Shown here: positions 1-12,163 of the stretch, piece after piece
Position numbering within the stretch: the first letter of the stretch is position 1
Layout: each line of letters begins with the position of its first letter
Source: Perilla frutescens
Lineage: Eukaryota; Streptophyta; Magnoliopsida; Lamiales; Lamiaceae
Length of the DNA stretch: 64,000 nt
Direction of reading: 5' to 3'
Assembly: GCA_026008535.1 (NCBI GenBank)
Contig: BRKX01000003.1
Span: 66,489,001 to 66,553,000 of the forward strand
The notes under the pieces: model-generated
Told to the model about the DNA's origin: nothing
What the model saw: the letters and a program-made list of their open reading frames with translations, nothing else
Database searches by the model: none
Made by a program: the position numbers and the translations under genes

Positions 1-120
1 ATCTATATTTAATTATGAAACTGATTGTTAGCCTCTCCAGTAGCATCATATGTTCAGTTTGCTGTATATAGTTTTGAAAAAGGAGATATAGTAACACAGC
101 ACAATGCTTCTGCTCCACAG

Positions 121-348
121 TTAGAGACTGACATGAAGATTCTTCTGGAAAAGGCTGGTACGGCCCTTAAGAAATACAACATGGATATGGTAGTTGCTAA
201 CGAGCTCCTAACTCGTAAAGAGGAGGTCGTAGTCGTCACAAAGGGTGGAAACATCGTAGTCCAACGAGACACAACTCGGGCCGATGCTGACGTGGAAGAA
301 CCGCTGATCAAACTCATCGTGGATAAGCATTCTGCTTATTTAAGTTGA
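121..348 (+). CDS. COAB: Phosphopantothenate-cysteine ligase, last exon only
   Basis: This is the 3' terminal exon of a gene whose earlier exons lie before the window. The enzyme joins 4'-phosphopantothenate to cysteine, the second step from pantothenate to coenzyme A. The exon starts after a CACAG acceptor at 116-120 and reads LETDMKILLEKA, then MVVANELLTRKEEVVVVT and DVEEPLIKLIVDKHS before a TGA at 346-348. That is the conserved C-terminal part of plant CoaB-type ligases, including the VVANEL-TRKEEVVVV block. An open frame continues upstream to about position 25, but its residues do not fit the family and it is read as intron. The exon is intact and runs convergent to the TGA gene. Family assignment is strong; the gene as a whole cannot be judged. 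Confidence 0.85.
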   Translation, partial: LETDMKILLEKAGTALKKYNMDMVVANELLTRKEEVVVVTKGGNIVVQRDTTRADADVEEPLIKLIVDKHSAYLS

Positions 349-991
349 GAGTCATAACTTCACATTCGAAACAGCTGAGATGGCAAATGATCCTCTGCAG
401 CTGCTGCTGGATGAAAAACCCTTTTTCCCTCGAATAATATTTTGATTAATTGAATAATACTTTGCTAACGTTTGTTATAGAAGAAAGGAATATATAAAGC
501 CCTTTCCAATCTTTTTTTGGCTTCTTTGCGGCAGTAGTAATGTTACATTTACAAATGCCTATCTATTGTTGTCAATGGAACTGGATCAGGATAAATTTCA
601 GTATTTGAATTTAATATTTCTTTTCGATATGAGAAATTTTATATTGAAAAGGTGTATTTAACTTTTTTCGATATTCATATAAGTTCGACTGATTTACCGT
701 CCTACGTAGGCTAACTACACGACTTGAGTATCCCCGAAGAAACGTGCATCGGGAAAAAGAGATCATAATACTACTACTACAACAACATTAGAATAAGTAC
801 TCAATAACTATAACTCAACCAATATGTACATACTTAACAAGAAGCAGCACAAAAAAATATAGCAGACTTGGATTATAAATTGATACCATCTAACCATAAA
901 CTACAAGATTATCTCATTTACAGTACTTGTCTATATATCCATGGATGAATTTGTACCTAATGCTGCTTCTCCGACCTCGATGCAGATCAGA
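349..991. other. Convergent intergenic region between COAB and the TGA gene
   Basis: This should hold the two 3' UTRs. It is AT-rich with no supported open frame. I saw no repeat structure of note. Confidence 0.6.
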
Positions 992-2895
992 TTATACTGG
1001 TTCGTTCGGGCAACGGGCAGACCAGAGCGAGCTGAGTGTGCGCAGACGCTGAAAATACTCTCCAAACGCAACCAATCCGTTTGCCGCCTGTCGCGTTGTC
1101 AATATACGCGACATGTGCTGCAGGGTTTGCTGTCTTAGATGATCAGCCTGTGTGTCCAAGTCAAGTGTATCATCAGCATTCAAGAAATTTATTATGCAGT
1201 ACAGTTTTATCCAGAGGGCACCTTCAGATAGCTGACTGTGCAGTTTGCACATCAAATTTAGTCCTAATCTTAATGTCCATAACTCATGAGATCACTATCT
1301 CTACTATGATATTAGTTAGTATTGAAGAATTGAAGAAGCCTGCTTATTAAGCAGTCGCAGTTTATCCAGAGCGCACCTACAGGCAACTGACGTGCATAGT
1401 TTGCACGTCAGATAGTGTCATATTGCACAAGTTTTTCTTACCTGGTTTATGAAGCTCTCGAGAGACTCCAAGTTCTCGAGAGCAAAAGCCGTCTGGGAGC
1501 AGTAGTTACCTGCTCCCGGAGCAAGAAACGCAACGCTCTGAGCTAGAGTCTGCTGAAGCTTCTCCATCCCTTGTGATAGAGCATCCTCGGCCTGCATACA
1601 CGAATGTTTTAAGGTGTCAACGTTGGCTGTTTGCTGATCAGTCAGAGGCTGCAGCTGAGGCATCACCACCTGTGAAAACACACACACACATACTCAATGT
1701 AAGATCATCAAACCACACATGAAAGTGTCGGATTCTGAGCAATGTAGGTCTACAGAGACATGAAACAGTCGATACATTTATGAGTTCTGATGGCTTGAAG
1801 CCTCCGATCCACAGGAAGAATCGCTCGACTGAGGTCCTCCACATACCCGAGACCAAGTAGAAAGCATCAGCTCTTGCAGCATCCCTCTTCATTCGGAAGA
1901 GATCACAGTAGTGGCTCAACACATTCTCAACCATTTGTCTTAACTCCACGTCGTTTATAGGCGTCTGCAGCACGTTCCTCAGATCAGCGAGCTTCCGTTC
2001 TTGCTCGTCTATCCACTGGCTGTATTCAATCTCAAATGCACCAACTCCTGCACATGGATGGACCACTACCACATTATAAGCCTAATCTACGTGCATTGCT
2101 TCGTCTAGACAAAATTACCATCATCCAAATCTTGAAGAGGAAAACTGATTACCTGAGTTTACAGTTCCACATAACCCCATATGCCCGTTTGCACCCGCAA
2201 TAAGCATGCCCTATGATCAAGAATCAACTAACAAGTTATGCTTGAAAAAGAAAAAAAAAAAGAGTTGTTGGATGTTTGTTTCCCACACCTGTTGTCTAGC
2301 TCTATCCAGTTCTAGCTCGAGCTGTGCTAGCTTCAATCTACTTGTTTCCAGTTGTTGAACGTATGCCTACAAAATGGAGGTGACAAATAAACCAAAACAG
2401 TTGAAGAATCAACAATTCTTGAAGAGTCATCAGCATCAACATCTCCACACCTTCTTCCTTAGGCGACTCTTCCTTGCAGCTTCGCGGTTTTGTGCTAAGC
2501 GTCTCTGTATCTGTCATAACATCACAGATAAATCTTCACCAAATCCCACAATTTGCATAACAGAAGCAGAGGTAAGGTCTAACCTTCTCCGAAATACTTC
2601 TAGAAGTGCGACTATCTTCAGCAAGCTCAAGTGATTTATCTGAAGTGTACTCAATCTGGAATCCAAGTTATACAGTCATCAGTGAATATCAGCAGCCAAA
2701 AAATCAATTAGTCGAAAAGGATCTGTAACGCTTCACCTTGTCGTCTATCTTTGTGTCCACCTCCGAGATCATACAAACACCGGAGCCAGGGCTTATATTA
2801 TCATCAAATGTGTCTTCCCACATGCTCATTTGGTGCAGTGGTTCGTATAAACCTAACCTGCTTGAGGGCGCGAACTGAGTCGTTGGAGTAGTCAT
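992..2895 (-). CDS. TGA1: TGA-type bZIP transcription factor, clade I/III-like
   Basis: Eight coding exons were joined by GT-AG signals: 2895-2737, 2655-2584, 2510-2451, 2366-2289, 2210-2153, 2047-1776, 1669-1442 and 1147-992. They give 360 aa, close to the usual TGA1/TGA4 length. The N-terminus has the GLYEPLHQMSMWED block of TGA1-like factors. The basic region is at about residues 78-97 (QRRLAQNREAARKSRLRKK), followed by a leucine zipper. The C-terminal DOG1-type domain includes FFLWIGGFKPSEL, EDALSQGMEKLQQ and LTTRQAANGLVAFGEYFQRL. TGA factors bind TGACG/as-1 elements and partner NPR1-type coactivators in salicylate and redox responses. The start codon follows a TTACAG acceptor at about 2904, which suggests a 5' UTR intron. 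In Arabidopsis TGA1 two redox cysteines lie in DVCNLRQSC; here the matching stretch is NVDTLKHSC, so the first is Asp. The gene symbol is by resemblance; a TGA3/TGA7-type origin is possible. Confidence 0.93.
1189..1411. repeat. Diverged duplicate of about 68 bp inside TGA intron 7
   Basis: Copies at about 1189-1256 and 1343-1411 share the order TTATTA-GCAGT, TTATCCAGAG-GCACCT, then GACTGTGCAGTTTGCAC or its variant. They are separated by about 86 bp. Both lie inside the intron at 1148-1441. Confidence 0.55.
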
Positions 2896-5800
2896 ACTAA
2901 TAACCTGTAAATGGACAGAGAGAGATTCAGACAAGAGAGAGAGAGAGAGTGTGTTAATGAAGTTGATCCAAGACAGAGAAACTGAAACAAATGGAAGTTG
3001 ATCAAACATAGCCAAATTCAGGCAGTTTGCTCATGTAAGAAAACAGTAAACACATAGTTCTCTTGAATTCAAGGCAAAAATCAAGAAAGCAAATAGAATG
3101 AAGAGAAAAAGACTAGCCTTTGCATCGGTTTGCCTGAGTTCTTGAAGATCGTTTCTTGATCAGTCACAAACAAAAAAACTCAAAAATCTGAAATATGAAC
3201 CAAAGCAAAAGAATCACGATCATGATCATATCCCACTTCAGAGAGTTGAAGAAGACGTTCAGACAAAAACTTTTATTACTAAACAAGTCCTAGATTCAGG
3301 CAAAAGTAAGACAGCTAACAACAAGAATCAAACCACAAAATCTCACAACTTTTGAATATAAAAAATGGTCTAACAATAGATTCTTTAATCTCTCTTTTTG
3401 CTGTTTTCCCTCTGATCACAGTCACTACTACTCTAGCATCAATATTTTTAACCCGAAAAACGTTCAAAGCAAAGAGCAGACTGAGTACAAGTTCGCCAAC
3501 TCAATCGATAAGCTTAAACTCACTTTGTCTGAAAGCAGCTTTACAAAGCCAAAATTTCGCAGTCACACCAAAAGATTCACTCATATATATATATAAATAA
3601 ATAGGCTGTGAACATGACAGGCATTTTATGTTTTACTTTCTGACAGAGCGAAGTACTAAAACAGAAGCAACTAAGCCTATATATGGCTATAACATATGCT
3701 TTTTTCAACCTCAAAGCTATGTAACAGTCAACAGATGATCGACAGGTTTGATCTGAGCGTCCACACCGCGTCTCCCCCAACTTTTCGGAGCAGCTAATTA
3801 GTATGTGCCACCGTTGCAAAGGCGGGCCATAAAGCATGAAATTTTTGGAAAAGAAAAAACAGAGAGAAATTCTTGATAAAGAGTAATGTGGCCTAAGGTG
3901 CTATGCTTAGCCTAAAATGGTGGACTAATGCTCATTTAAAGAAAGACTTTGTGTGCTAAGCTCCTTTTAAGCTCGATTAAGTTAGTTAGTTACCCTCTTT
4001 AGCTTAATCTTGTTTTCATTTCGTTTCATTTGAATCGTATCATATATATATATATATATATATATGTTGAATGTTTGCTAGCTAGCTGAGTATATAGGCG
4101 TGTGAACCGCCTCTAACATGAATCTATTCACTTTTTAGCAGATTGATTGTAAAAGAAAAGTGATGCTTTTTTTCTTTCTTTCTGTTATACATGGTTTTGA
4201 CTATTATATTATTCGTACAACAACAGAATGTACTTAATCAAATTAGTGCAATGTAAATAGTAACACAAAACTGCAGAATAATACAATTGTATTTTTGCTG
4301 ACAGAAACTCAACATTCTCACACTAAAAATAGAGCAATGTTGTGCTGAAGTTGAGATAGAAGTTTATGCCAAGACCAAAAGTTCAACAACTTTTATGTAC
4401 CATTGAAGAATTTCACCATCCTTTTACCATTTTAACAAACTTCGAAAAAACTAGAAATTGTCCGCCCCAAATATCAATAAATCTTAACTAAAAAATGTGC
4501 AGATTTTTTTTTTTTTTCCATGATCATAAACAGTAGCTTAGCTTAACTCAGACAAGCACCTTTGGATTCATCTGAAAGGTCGTTTATGCTTTCGATTTCA
4601 TTTTCTGTTGATTTCTTGGCCTACTCGTCTCAAATCATTCCTTTCTTTCAATTTGCAATGGCTTTTCCAAATCAACAAGGCCATGAAAAAAGAAAAAATA
4701 AAAAAAATAAAAAAGCAGTGGCCCTCAACTTTTACTTAAACCAATTATCCAAGCTTTCAAAAAAGCAATCAAATGAAGAAAGCATACAACAATGGCCACT
4801 ACAAACGTTGGAAACTCTCTCATAATCAACATCAACAATTCACGAACGTTGGAAAAAAAATATATATATATATATATAGTATATACTATATTCTTTAAAC
4901 CTGAATCTAAGTAAAGATTCTTGCGCATAAAAAAATTAGAATATAGTAGCTTGATGAATAAAAGCCTTAACGACTAAGCTTTTGAGCTGTTTTGTATTTT
5001 GTTGCATAATAATAATAATGCAGTCGAGCTGTGCTCGTTTGTCACGACGTGTTAAACAAGTTGTGTATTGCAACCAGTAGGGTGTTGCAATTGGAACTAC
5101 GATTAAAAAAAAAAGGAAAAAGAAAATTCTGCATCGGATTAGCACAAACCGATGTAGGAAAAAAGTGAAGATGACAAAAAACACCCAAGCCCTCAAAGAG
5201 GAAACTCTTTGTTTAGTTGTCATTTCTAAAGAATAGTGGGAGCACCCCTTTAATTTTTTTTTTCTTGCATTATCTCCGCAGAAGTTGCATCCAATAATGT
5301 TTAGCACAACGCCAAAACTTAACTAAGAAATTAAACCGACTTCTGTTTGGTGGAAATTAAATATCTTGAATTAATTTGCAAGGAATTAATCAGCACCTAG
5401 TTGCATGCACTTTGTTGCCTCAGCTCATTGCATAATCTTGATAAGTAGCTTTTTTTTTTTTTTTTTTTTTTGAGGATTGTAGATATAAAGAAATCCACTA
5501 CAAGAAGTAAAGGGAATTTGGTGTGTTTGCTTTTGGCTTTAATGCTTTAGAGATGTGATGTTTAGATATATTTTTTTTCTTCAGTTCTCTCACCAGCCTT
5601 TTTGTTGTCTTGTTCAACTTTCATACATTATGAAATTAATCGGTTTCAATCAAGATCTTTAATGGGAGTAAAGATCAAGTTGATATTAAATATTTTTGGT
5701 CGAATCTTGATGCAGAAGAGTGAGAAAAGGGGGATTTTTTTTTTGTGCGTGTGTGCGCACGCGTGTGTGTGTTAGAATTTCTTGCCGATGATGTCTGCTG

Positions 5801-7226
5801 AAGTTCATAGATTCGTTATGAATCAATCCAACGATTCTTTTTGTTGCTGTCCAAACTTAGGAAGCTTGTCTTAAATTAAATTCAGTTTTCTTACATTGCC
5901 TGTGCCACCTTAATTAAAGCATGCTAATAAGTTTCCATATTTAGCTAATTAAAAATTTCAATCATATTCAGTAGTTCAAGTTTTGATCCTTTCTATTTTA
6001 CTAGTTTAATAAAGTAGTGACAAAATATTGTTGCTTTTGTACTCATTAATTTGAATATTTCTTGATGGATTAGTCCTAAAGAAACATTATTTCAAGATCA
6101 TGAAAAAGCACTCTCAAGATCACCGAAAGCTTGTTTAATTTGAACTAGGTTCGATAATCATTACTGTCACTTTAAATCTCGTGTGGTGGTCATGTGTGCA
6201 CGTGTAAAAGAGGTTAGCAAGATGCAGCTTCACTTTCTTTTGAACTCAAGTTCGATTAGTAAATTAACTAGATGAAACATCTCCCGACTAGTCCAATGTG
6301 TAGTTATCGACAAGTTCTTATTAACTAGAGCATCACAATCGAAACTCATTTATATATAACCCTTGATATTTTAATGGTAGGCTCAAACAAAACCTTATTT
6401 ACAATTTGTTCACGACTCGATTCATTTGCAATCCTACACTCGTCGACCTTCTGCAAATCGATCAATTCTGACGGTCGAGGAGGAGAAAACATCCTACGCC
6501 ACACGAATCAACTTTGGGTTTTCCCTAAATCGAATGGTTATAAAGTAGGAAATACAAGTGGCAAAAGCCTAGCAGTGTCCCAAAAGGAAACCAGCAGTAG
6601 AATTTGTGATCCAATTCTTGCCACATTTTTTTTTTTTTAATTTTTCCTTTTTTTTCTTTTCCCCCTTTTTTGGGGGTATTTATATAGATTGGGTTACGTT
6701 AAAAGTTGCAGCAAACTTTTTATATGATTGGAAACTTTTGATAGTAGCAAAATATTATATATTTGCGATTAATTTCACCTATAAATCATGAAAGATGATG
6801 ACACATATTTGAATAATGGTGGTCGAAAGAGCATTGGCCCTCGAAAAAGTGAGGACAAGTGCACGACCAGGTTAAAATGCATAGGTCATTTTCGAATGTA
6901 CATATAGTTTTCTTTAGGTGGTAGTCAAGTTCTGAATGTTCACGACTAATTTAATTTAATTAGGGGTTAAAATATAATATATTGTGAATTTTATCAATCG
7001 ATCCAAATTTGGGGAGGTCCGGTGTTAGATGAATTGACGAGATCAAAATTCACATTAAAACACTATCAAAACATAAAAAAATTATAAATATGATATTAAA
7101 TATGAATTTAGATTTGGGTCTCGACCCATCACTAATATATTATAGTATAACGCCATAGGTATCATAATTTATTTCGATTATACGTGCATGTGCAACATAA
7201 CTTTTAGAGAAGAATAGTTTAATGAC
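2896..7226. other. Upstream and intergenic DNA of the TGA gene
   Basis: The first few hundred bases should hold the 5' UTR, a leader intron and the promoter of the TGA gene; a GA microsatellite lies at about 2935-2951. The rest is AT-rich with (AT)n runs at about 4042-4065 and 4859-4879 and poly-T tracts near 5450-5471 and 6627-6637. Short open frames here show no family signature, and several start with non-ATG codons. I see no gene. Confidence 0.6.
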
Positions 7227-7430
7227 GTCCCCTCGGGGATGGCCTAGTGGTGGAGTGGTGTTTCTTGAGGCCAAAGGTCTCAAGTTTGACCCACCACCAA
7301 CACCACTAGGTGTGAGCCTGTCACACCTGGCTTGCCAAGTGTGGTTTACCTCCCCTGTGTAGGTTTGCAAGCTATTACACAGGGGCGGGATTTACCCAGT
7401 GTTACCCTCGACATCCAAAAAAAAAAAAAA
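7227..7430 (+). mobile_element. tRNA-derived SINE with 13-bp target-site duplication
   Basis: The body is about 204 bp and ends in a poly-A tract at 7417-7430. The 13-bp direct repeat ATAGTTTAATGAC occurs at 7214-7226 and again at 7431-7443, as expected from LINE-dependent retroposition. The 5' part holds GATGGCCTAGTGGTGGAG, which fits a pol III A box, and GGTCTCAAGTTTGACCC, which fits a B box. It encodes no protein; the reverse-strand open frame over it is incidental. Confidence 0.85.
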
Positions 7431-7443
7431 ATAGTTTAATGAC

Positions 7444-7718
7444 ATGCTCTAAAATCTTTTATGGCCCAACCTTTATGCAATTATTGATCTTTCTTTTTTG
7501 CTTGAAATAGAATATATATTATCATTTACTTTTTAAATTATATTGGTATGGAACTTCTGCGCATTTTTTTTTTGGAGTATATTGTTGTGGAACTAATTCG
7601 TGTTTTTTTATGCAATCGTATACGAATAAAGTATTTTGAATATTTTAAATGTTTTAAAGGAGTAGCAGTTGATCGATGACGTGCAACTCTAGAATCTAGA
7701 TTATCACACAAAACTAGT
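7444..7718. other. AT-rich spacer between SINE and CACTA element
   Basis: No coding or repeat structure was recognised. The last three bases, AGT at 7716-7718, are the left target duplication of the CACTA element that follows. Confidence 0.6.
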
Positions 7719-8104
7719 CACTACAAGAATCCACCATTATAGCGACGGAAATGACGACGGCATAGATTCCGTCAACACAGGCGAAGGAAAGACGACGGAT
7801 GTAGCGGTCGCCACGTGTGGGCAACGGCATTAGCGATGGACTTATATACCGTCGCCACATAAGGCGACGGACTTATTCCGTCGCCTTATGTTATTTTTTT
7901 TAATAACGGAAAAATAAGGCGATTGAACTATTTCGTCGTCTTATTTTATTTTTATTTTTTAATACCAAATAATAAGGCGACGGAATAGTTCCGTCGCCTT
8001 ATTTGTTTTTAATTTAAAATTTAATTTAATAAAAACGGGCGACGGAATGGTCCGTCGCCACGTCTTTTAATATTCGGGCACAGAGCCCTTCTTCCCCATT
8101 TTTC

Positions 8105-8345
8105 TCCCATCCTAACCCTAATCGAACTCCCCCCCACCGGCCATCCCCCAGCGAAGTCCCCCCACCGACGATTCCCCCCAGTCGCCGACTCCCTCTCTCT
8201 CTGTCTCCCTCAGCCTCTCCCTCTCCCTCTCCACCCCCGCCGCCGTCCCCCCTTCTCTCTCTCGCTCCCTCTCTCTCTCGCGCTCCCTATCTCGTCGGAA
8301 GCCCGCCTCCGCCGCTAACGCCGCCTGCCTCCTCCGCCTCCTACG
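8105..8345. repeat. CT-rich low-complexity leader of CACTA element 1
   Basis: The stretch is dominated by C and CT runs. It lies between the left subterminal repeats and the transposase gene, and may act as promoter or leader. A matching GA-rich block sits at the equivalent place in the inverted CACTA element (35220-35540). The open frame on the reverse strand is low-complexity Arg/Glu and is not called. Confidence 0.6.
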
Positions 8346-9979
8346 AACAAGGTTAGATTTCAATTTTTTAAGTTTAGCTATTAATTATATATTTATCATT
8401 TACAGTAGCTAGATGCCTAGATTGTTTTTATTTAGATTTGGATTAGATTGTTCTTATTCAATTATTAATAATCACGTACATATATAATAATTACAGCAAC
8501 TAGATTGTTCTTATTTAATTACAACAACTAGATTGCTTTTTTTTAAAAAAAAAAAATCTACAGCAGCTAGATTTCTTATTCAATTATTTAGGTTTAATTA
8601 TTAATCCCATATTTAATTACAGTAGCAAGATTTGTATTTGTGTAATTTAATTGTTCTTATATTTTCTTCAATCTTATTATAGAAATGATGGATATTCAAT
8701 TATTCATGGTATTCAGTTTCTAGTGCTATAATTAATTAATTTACAAAAAATTAGGTATGATTTTTGCAAGCTAGCTTTTGCCCTCTAAGATGAGATAGGT
8801 GGGATTGAATTATGCAAGTTTCTTCGATGTGATGCATGGGGTTTTAAGGTTTAGACCAGCTAGGATAGAGAGTTTAGTCAAGTCGATAACCTAAAATGGT
8901 GAATTAGAGTGTGGCCAAGTTTTAAAAATTGATAGAGTTAAAAAAGTAAAGCAAAATGAAAAACTGAAAAACAAAAAAGAAAAGCTTAATTTTTGATGTT
9001 GTTGTTTGATGTTTTTTTTTTCATTTTAATTTTAATTTATATGCTGTTTTTTTTTTTAATAAATGAAAGTAAGTAATTACTAATTGCCTAAGAAACTTAG
9101 TAATACCTATCAAAATAAATCTATTTTTACTAATTAATTCATAACAGCAAAAAGATTGTGAGAGCCGCAACAAAAACAACAAACATAAATTATAAACAAA
9201 AACATTAATGAGTAGTGATTTTCAGCCAGATTCTGGCTAGCCAGAATTTTTTATTATTTTTAATAATTAATTAATTTAATTAATAAAACACTAATTATTC
9301 AATAAATTTACATTGATGTCCTTCATAATAATTAGAGCAACTCTATATGCGCTTCAATTTAGAAGAAATCGAAGATGGAAAAAAAAATAAAGAAGTGAAG
9401 AAAAGAAAGAAGATTAAGCTGCACCCCTTTCTTCCGATCCGCTTCTGGAGTGATTTTAATAATTTATTACAAATTACTAGTTTTATGACAGAAGGATAAT
9501 ATAGTAAAAATATAACATTTAATAATTAACATAATTAATTTATTAATAATACAGTTTTATTAATCATCAAAAAATTAGATTCTGGCTAGTCAGAATCTGG
9601 CTGGCTAGCATTATTCAACATTAATTATCAATGTTCAATTTTGGGTAATCCTTTTTGTGATATTTATTTCGAGACAGTTTGTGTTTACTTAATAATGCCG
9701 GTTCAATTATATTCTTGCAACCTAATATCCACGTGTCTTAAAGCATGTTGGTTAAATGGGACGAGGACCCCTGGATTTTTCTGGTGTTTGGTTTTTGCTA
9801 GTTAATCCCTGAACCTAGTTAAGTTACGTCGATGACTTGGTCAAAATATAGGTTTCACGTCGTTGTGCTGTCGAATTTTTATCTTTTTGTTTAATTAAGA
9901 TCATGTGTATAGATATCTATATGAGTTGTTTTTGTCAGATGACTAGAGGTGGTGGATCTCAGGGGCTAGGTCATGAGTT

Positions 9980-11377
9980 ATGTCATCTATGAGATCCGTT
10001 GGCGGTACCATTGATGATAGTGTCGGTCAGGCTGGGACCGATGCTCAGGGAGAGGAGTCTCGTACCGTTGACTCGAGACAGGAGCTCGAGCTCAAGACCG
10101 TTGGTAGGGAGAGGTATGTATGTTGATCTATATATCAATATATTCAATTAATTTACTTTATGTATATTAATTGAATCTAATTTGCATTTTCAGAGTCATG
10201 AGGCCCTCGAACGTCTGTTCGAGGGCAATTACCTCTATCTTTAAGAGGTATATGCATCCTATGGGCTTCGCTTGAAAGAAGGTGCCCGTTGATAGGAGAA
10301 TGCTTTACTGGGCTGAGTTCAAGGTAAAAAATTGATATATATGTATTTTGTGTTGTCTAATATTATTACTAACGTCGTTGGTTAATGATGTGTTAATACA
10401 GAAGGAGTTTAGGTGGTCATTCCCTGATGAGGAGGTCCTTCCGCTCTTCTGGACGAAGTGCCATGACCGGTACAAGGACATGGTGTACCACATGAAGAAG
10501 GATGACTACCAGGCGGGTAAGAAGTCCGATTTTGTGCGCCAGGAGAACTGGCTTGCCTGGATAGCATACTGGCAGGCGGAGGAGACTCAGGAGAAGGCTC
10601 GCCTGGCCAAGAGGAACCGCAACACCGAGCCCGATGGACCAGGCGCATCCAACCAGACTCACCACGGAGGCGCCAGATCTTCCGTGGATCATATGCGCGA
10701 TCTGGTACGAATTATAATAATTATTCAAGTTTATAGTATAATAAATTAACATTTTCTAATGGATTTCATTTTATTTTGTTGAATCAGGCTACAGAGCAGC
10801 ATTTGTCCGAGTGGAAGGCGTGCTACCAGACCTATCTTAAGCTCCACTGCCCGAACGGCCTTTGGACCATAGCCAAAGCGAGGGAGAACAAGGTAAGTTT
10901 TTATTAATATTTTAATATATTGTATATATATATATATATATCATTTTATAAAAAAATAAATTACATTTATCCTGATAAATGCAGGATAAATGTGACACCT
11001 TGGCTGCTGAGTGGATAGCGGATGACAGAGAGCCGGACATGGGCGAGATTTTCCGTCAGGTGGTGGCGCCTGACAGGAAGGGGTGGGCTATCAGGCTGGG
11101 GAACATGGCCCCTGCCATTCATCACCCGTCTACTGCAGCTGGAGGATCCTCCTCGTCATCGAGCCTGGGCTCCGGGTCGCTGTACATCCAGACAGAGCTT
11201 GAGCGCCTGGCTGAGATGCATGCTGAGATGAATGAGAGGCTGAGTGCCCAGCAGGCGTCCATGGAGCAGGTGCTGGAGAAGCAGGCCAGGATGGAGTCCC
11301 TGCTTGAGCGCCTTCTCAGACAGCAGCTACCGGGTGGTGCTGGTGACGAATCCGGAGGGTCTGGTAGCGGTTCTTGA
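9980..11377 (+). pseudogene. CACTA-encoded plant transposase (Transposase_24/Ptta type), one nonsense codon
   Basis: Five exons with consistent phases can be joined: 9980-10113, 10194-10323, 10402-10704, 10788-10892 and 10985-11377. Exon 2 encodes SRAITSIFKRYMHPMGFA and then a TGA at 10273-10275, then KKVPVDRRMLYWAEFK. In this family the stop position is normally a Trp (the second element in this window has ISWKLVP), so a TGG-to-TGA change is likely. Exon 3 encodes RWSFPDEEVLP and ends with a NRNTEPDGPGA block typical of Transposase_24 proteins. The C-terminal exon is rich in Ser and Gly with a predicted coiled coil (ERLAEMHAEMNERLSAQQ). Such proteins are DNA-binding accessory products of En/Spm elements. 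Apart from the one stop, the frame is open, which suggests a recent loss. Confidence 0.8.
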
Positions 11378-11488
11378 CAGCCGAATGGTGAGGAGGGCAC
11401 GTAGTTGTACTATATATGTATTTATGCTACAATTTTGATATTTATTTATATGTATTATATATTTTTGTATTAAATTATGTACAATTAT

Positions 11489-11508
11489 ATATATATATAT
11501 ATATATAT
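11489..11508. repeat. (AT)n microsatellite
   Basis: A short AT run downstream of the transposase stop codon and before the right subterminal repeats of CACTA element 1. Confidence 0.6.
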
Positions 11509-12035
11509 ATTAGTTTTATGATTTTTTATTATATTTGGGTACAAATAAATATTTAAAAAGCAAAAGGAATTAAAAAACCGAATTAAAAAAAATAAAAAAA
11601 ACTGAATTAAAAATAAAAAAATAAAAATGGCGACGGAAATGTTCCGTCACCCAATTTTTTTTTATTTTCTGAATTAAATTATTTTTTTATGTGGCGACGG
11701 ACGGTCCGTCGCCTTGACCGTCGCCAATAAAGGCGACAGAAATGTTCCGTCGCCTTATTAGTCGCCTCCAATTTCACGAAAAATTACGACGACACTTTAA
11801 GGCGGCGGACTATACCATCGCTACGTCCGTCGTCATAATTGGCGACGGAATATTCCGTCGCCTTCTTTTTTTAGTGATTAAATTTACGAGATGAACATTT
11901 CTCTTCGCCCAATAACTTAGCGACGAAAATTTGGTATATGACGACGGAAAATTTCATCGCTATTCCGTGATTTTCGTGTAGTGAGTGATGTTTTTAAAAA
12001 ATATATCTGATAGATACACACAAATACGAATTTAA

Positions 12036-12110
12036 TAGTAATACATACAACATATCCTACTTGTTTATCTATACTAGTAATACATACAACATATCCTACT
12101 TGTTTATCTA

Positions 12111-12113
<3 letters not shown>
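12036..12113. repeat. Tandem duplication, two 39-bp copies
   Basis: The unit beginning TAGTAATACATACAACATAT is present twice in direct tandem, at about 12036-12074 and 12075-12113. The second copy runs into the (ACT)n tract. Confidence 0.8.

Positions 12114-12163
<50 letters not shown>

Larger units (their letters stand above)
7719..11983 (+). mobile_element. CACTA (En/Spm) transposon, both ends and target duplication present
   Basis: The left end is CACTACAAGAATCC at 7719. The right end reads ...TTTTCGTGTAGTG up to 11983, which inverts to CACTACACGAAAA. The flanking AGT at 7716-7718 and 11984-11986 is the 3-bp duplication typical of CACTA elements. Subterminal regions (about 7740-8060 and 11625-11960) carry many copies of GGCGACGGAA/TTCCGTCGCC, several as palindromes, for instance near 7860-7886, 7976-8001 and 11838-11863. 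These resemble the transposase-binding arrays of En/Spm. A CT-rich leader lies at about 8105-8345 and a spliced transposase-type gene at 9980-11377. Length is 4,265 bp. No TNP2/DUF4218-type catalytic gene was found, so the element is probably non-autonomous. Confidence 0.93.

Noticed and set aside
25..120. Open frame extending the COAB exon upstream
   Set aside because: The residues do not fit the ligase family, and a good CACAG acceptor at 116-120 marks the exon start; the stretch is intron.
8118..8363. Arg/Glu-rich 81-aa reverse-strand open frame
   Set aside because: It translates the CT-rich low-complexity leader of the CACTA element; no domain or initiation context supports it.
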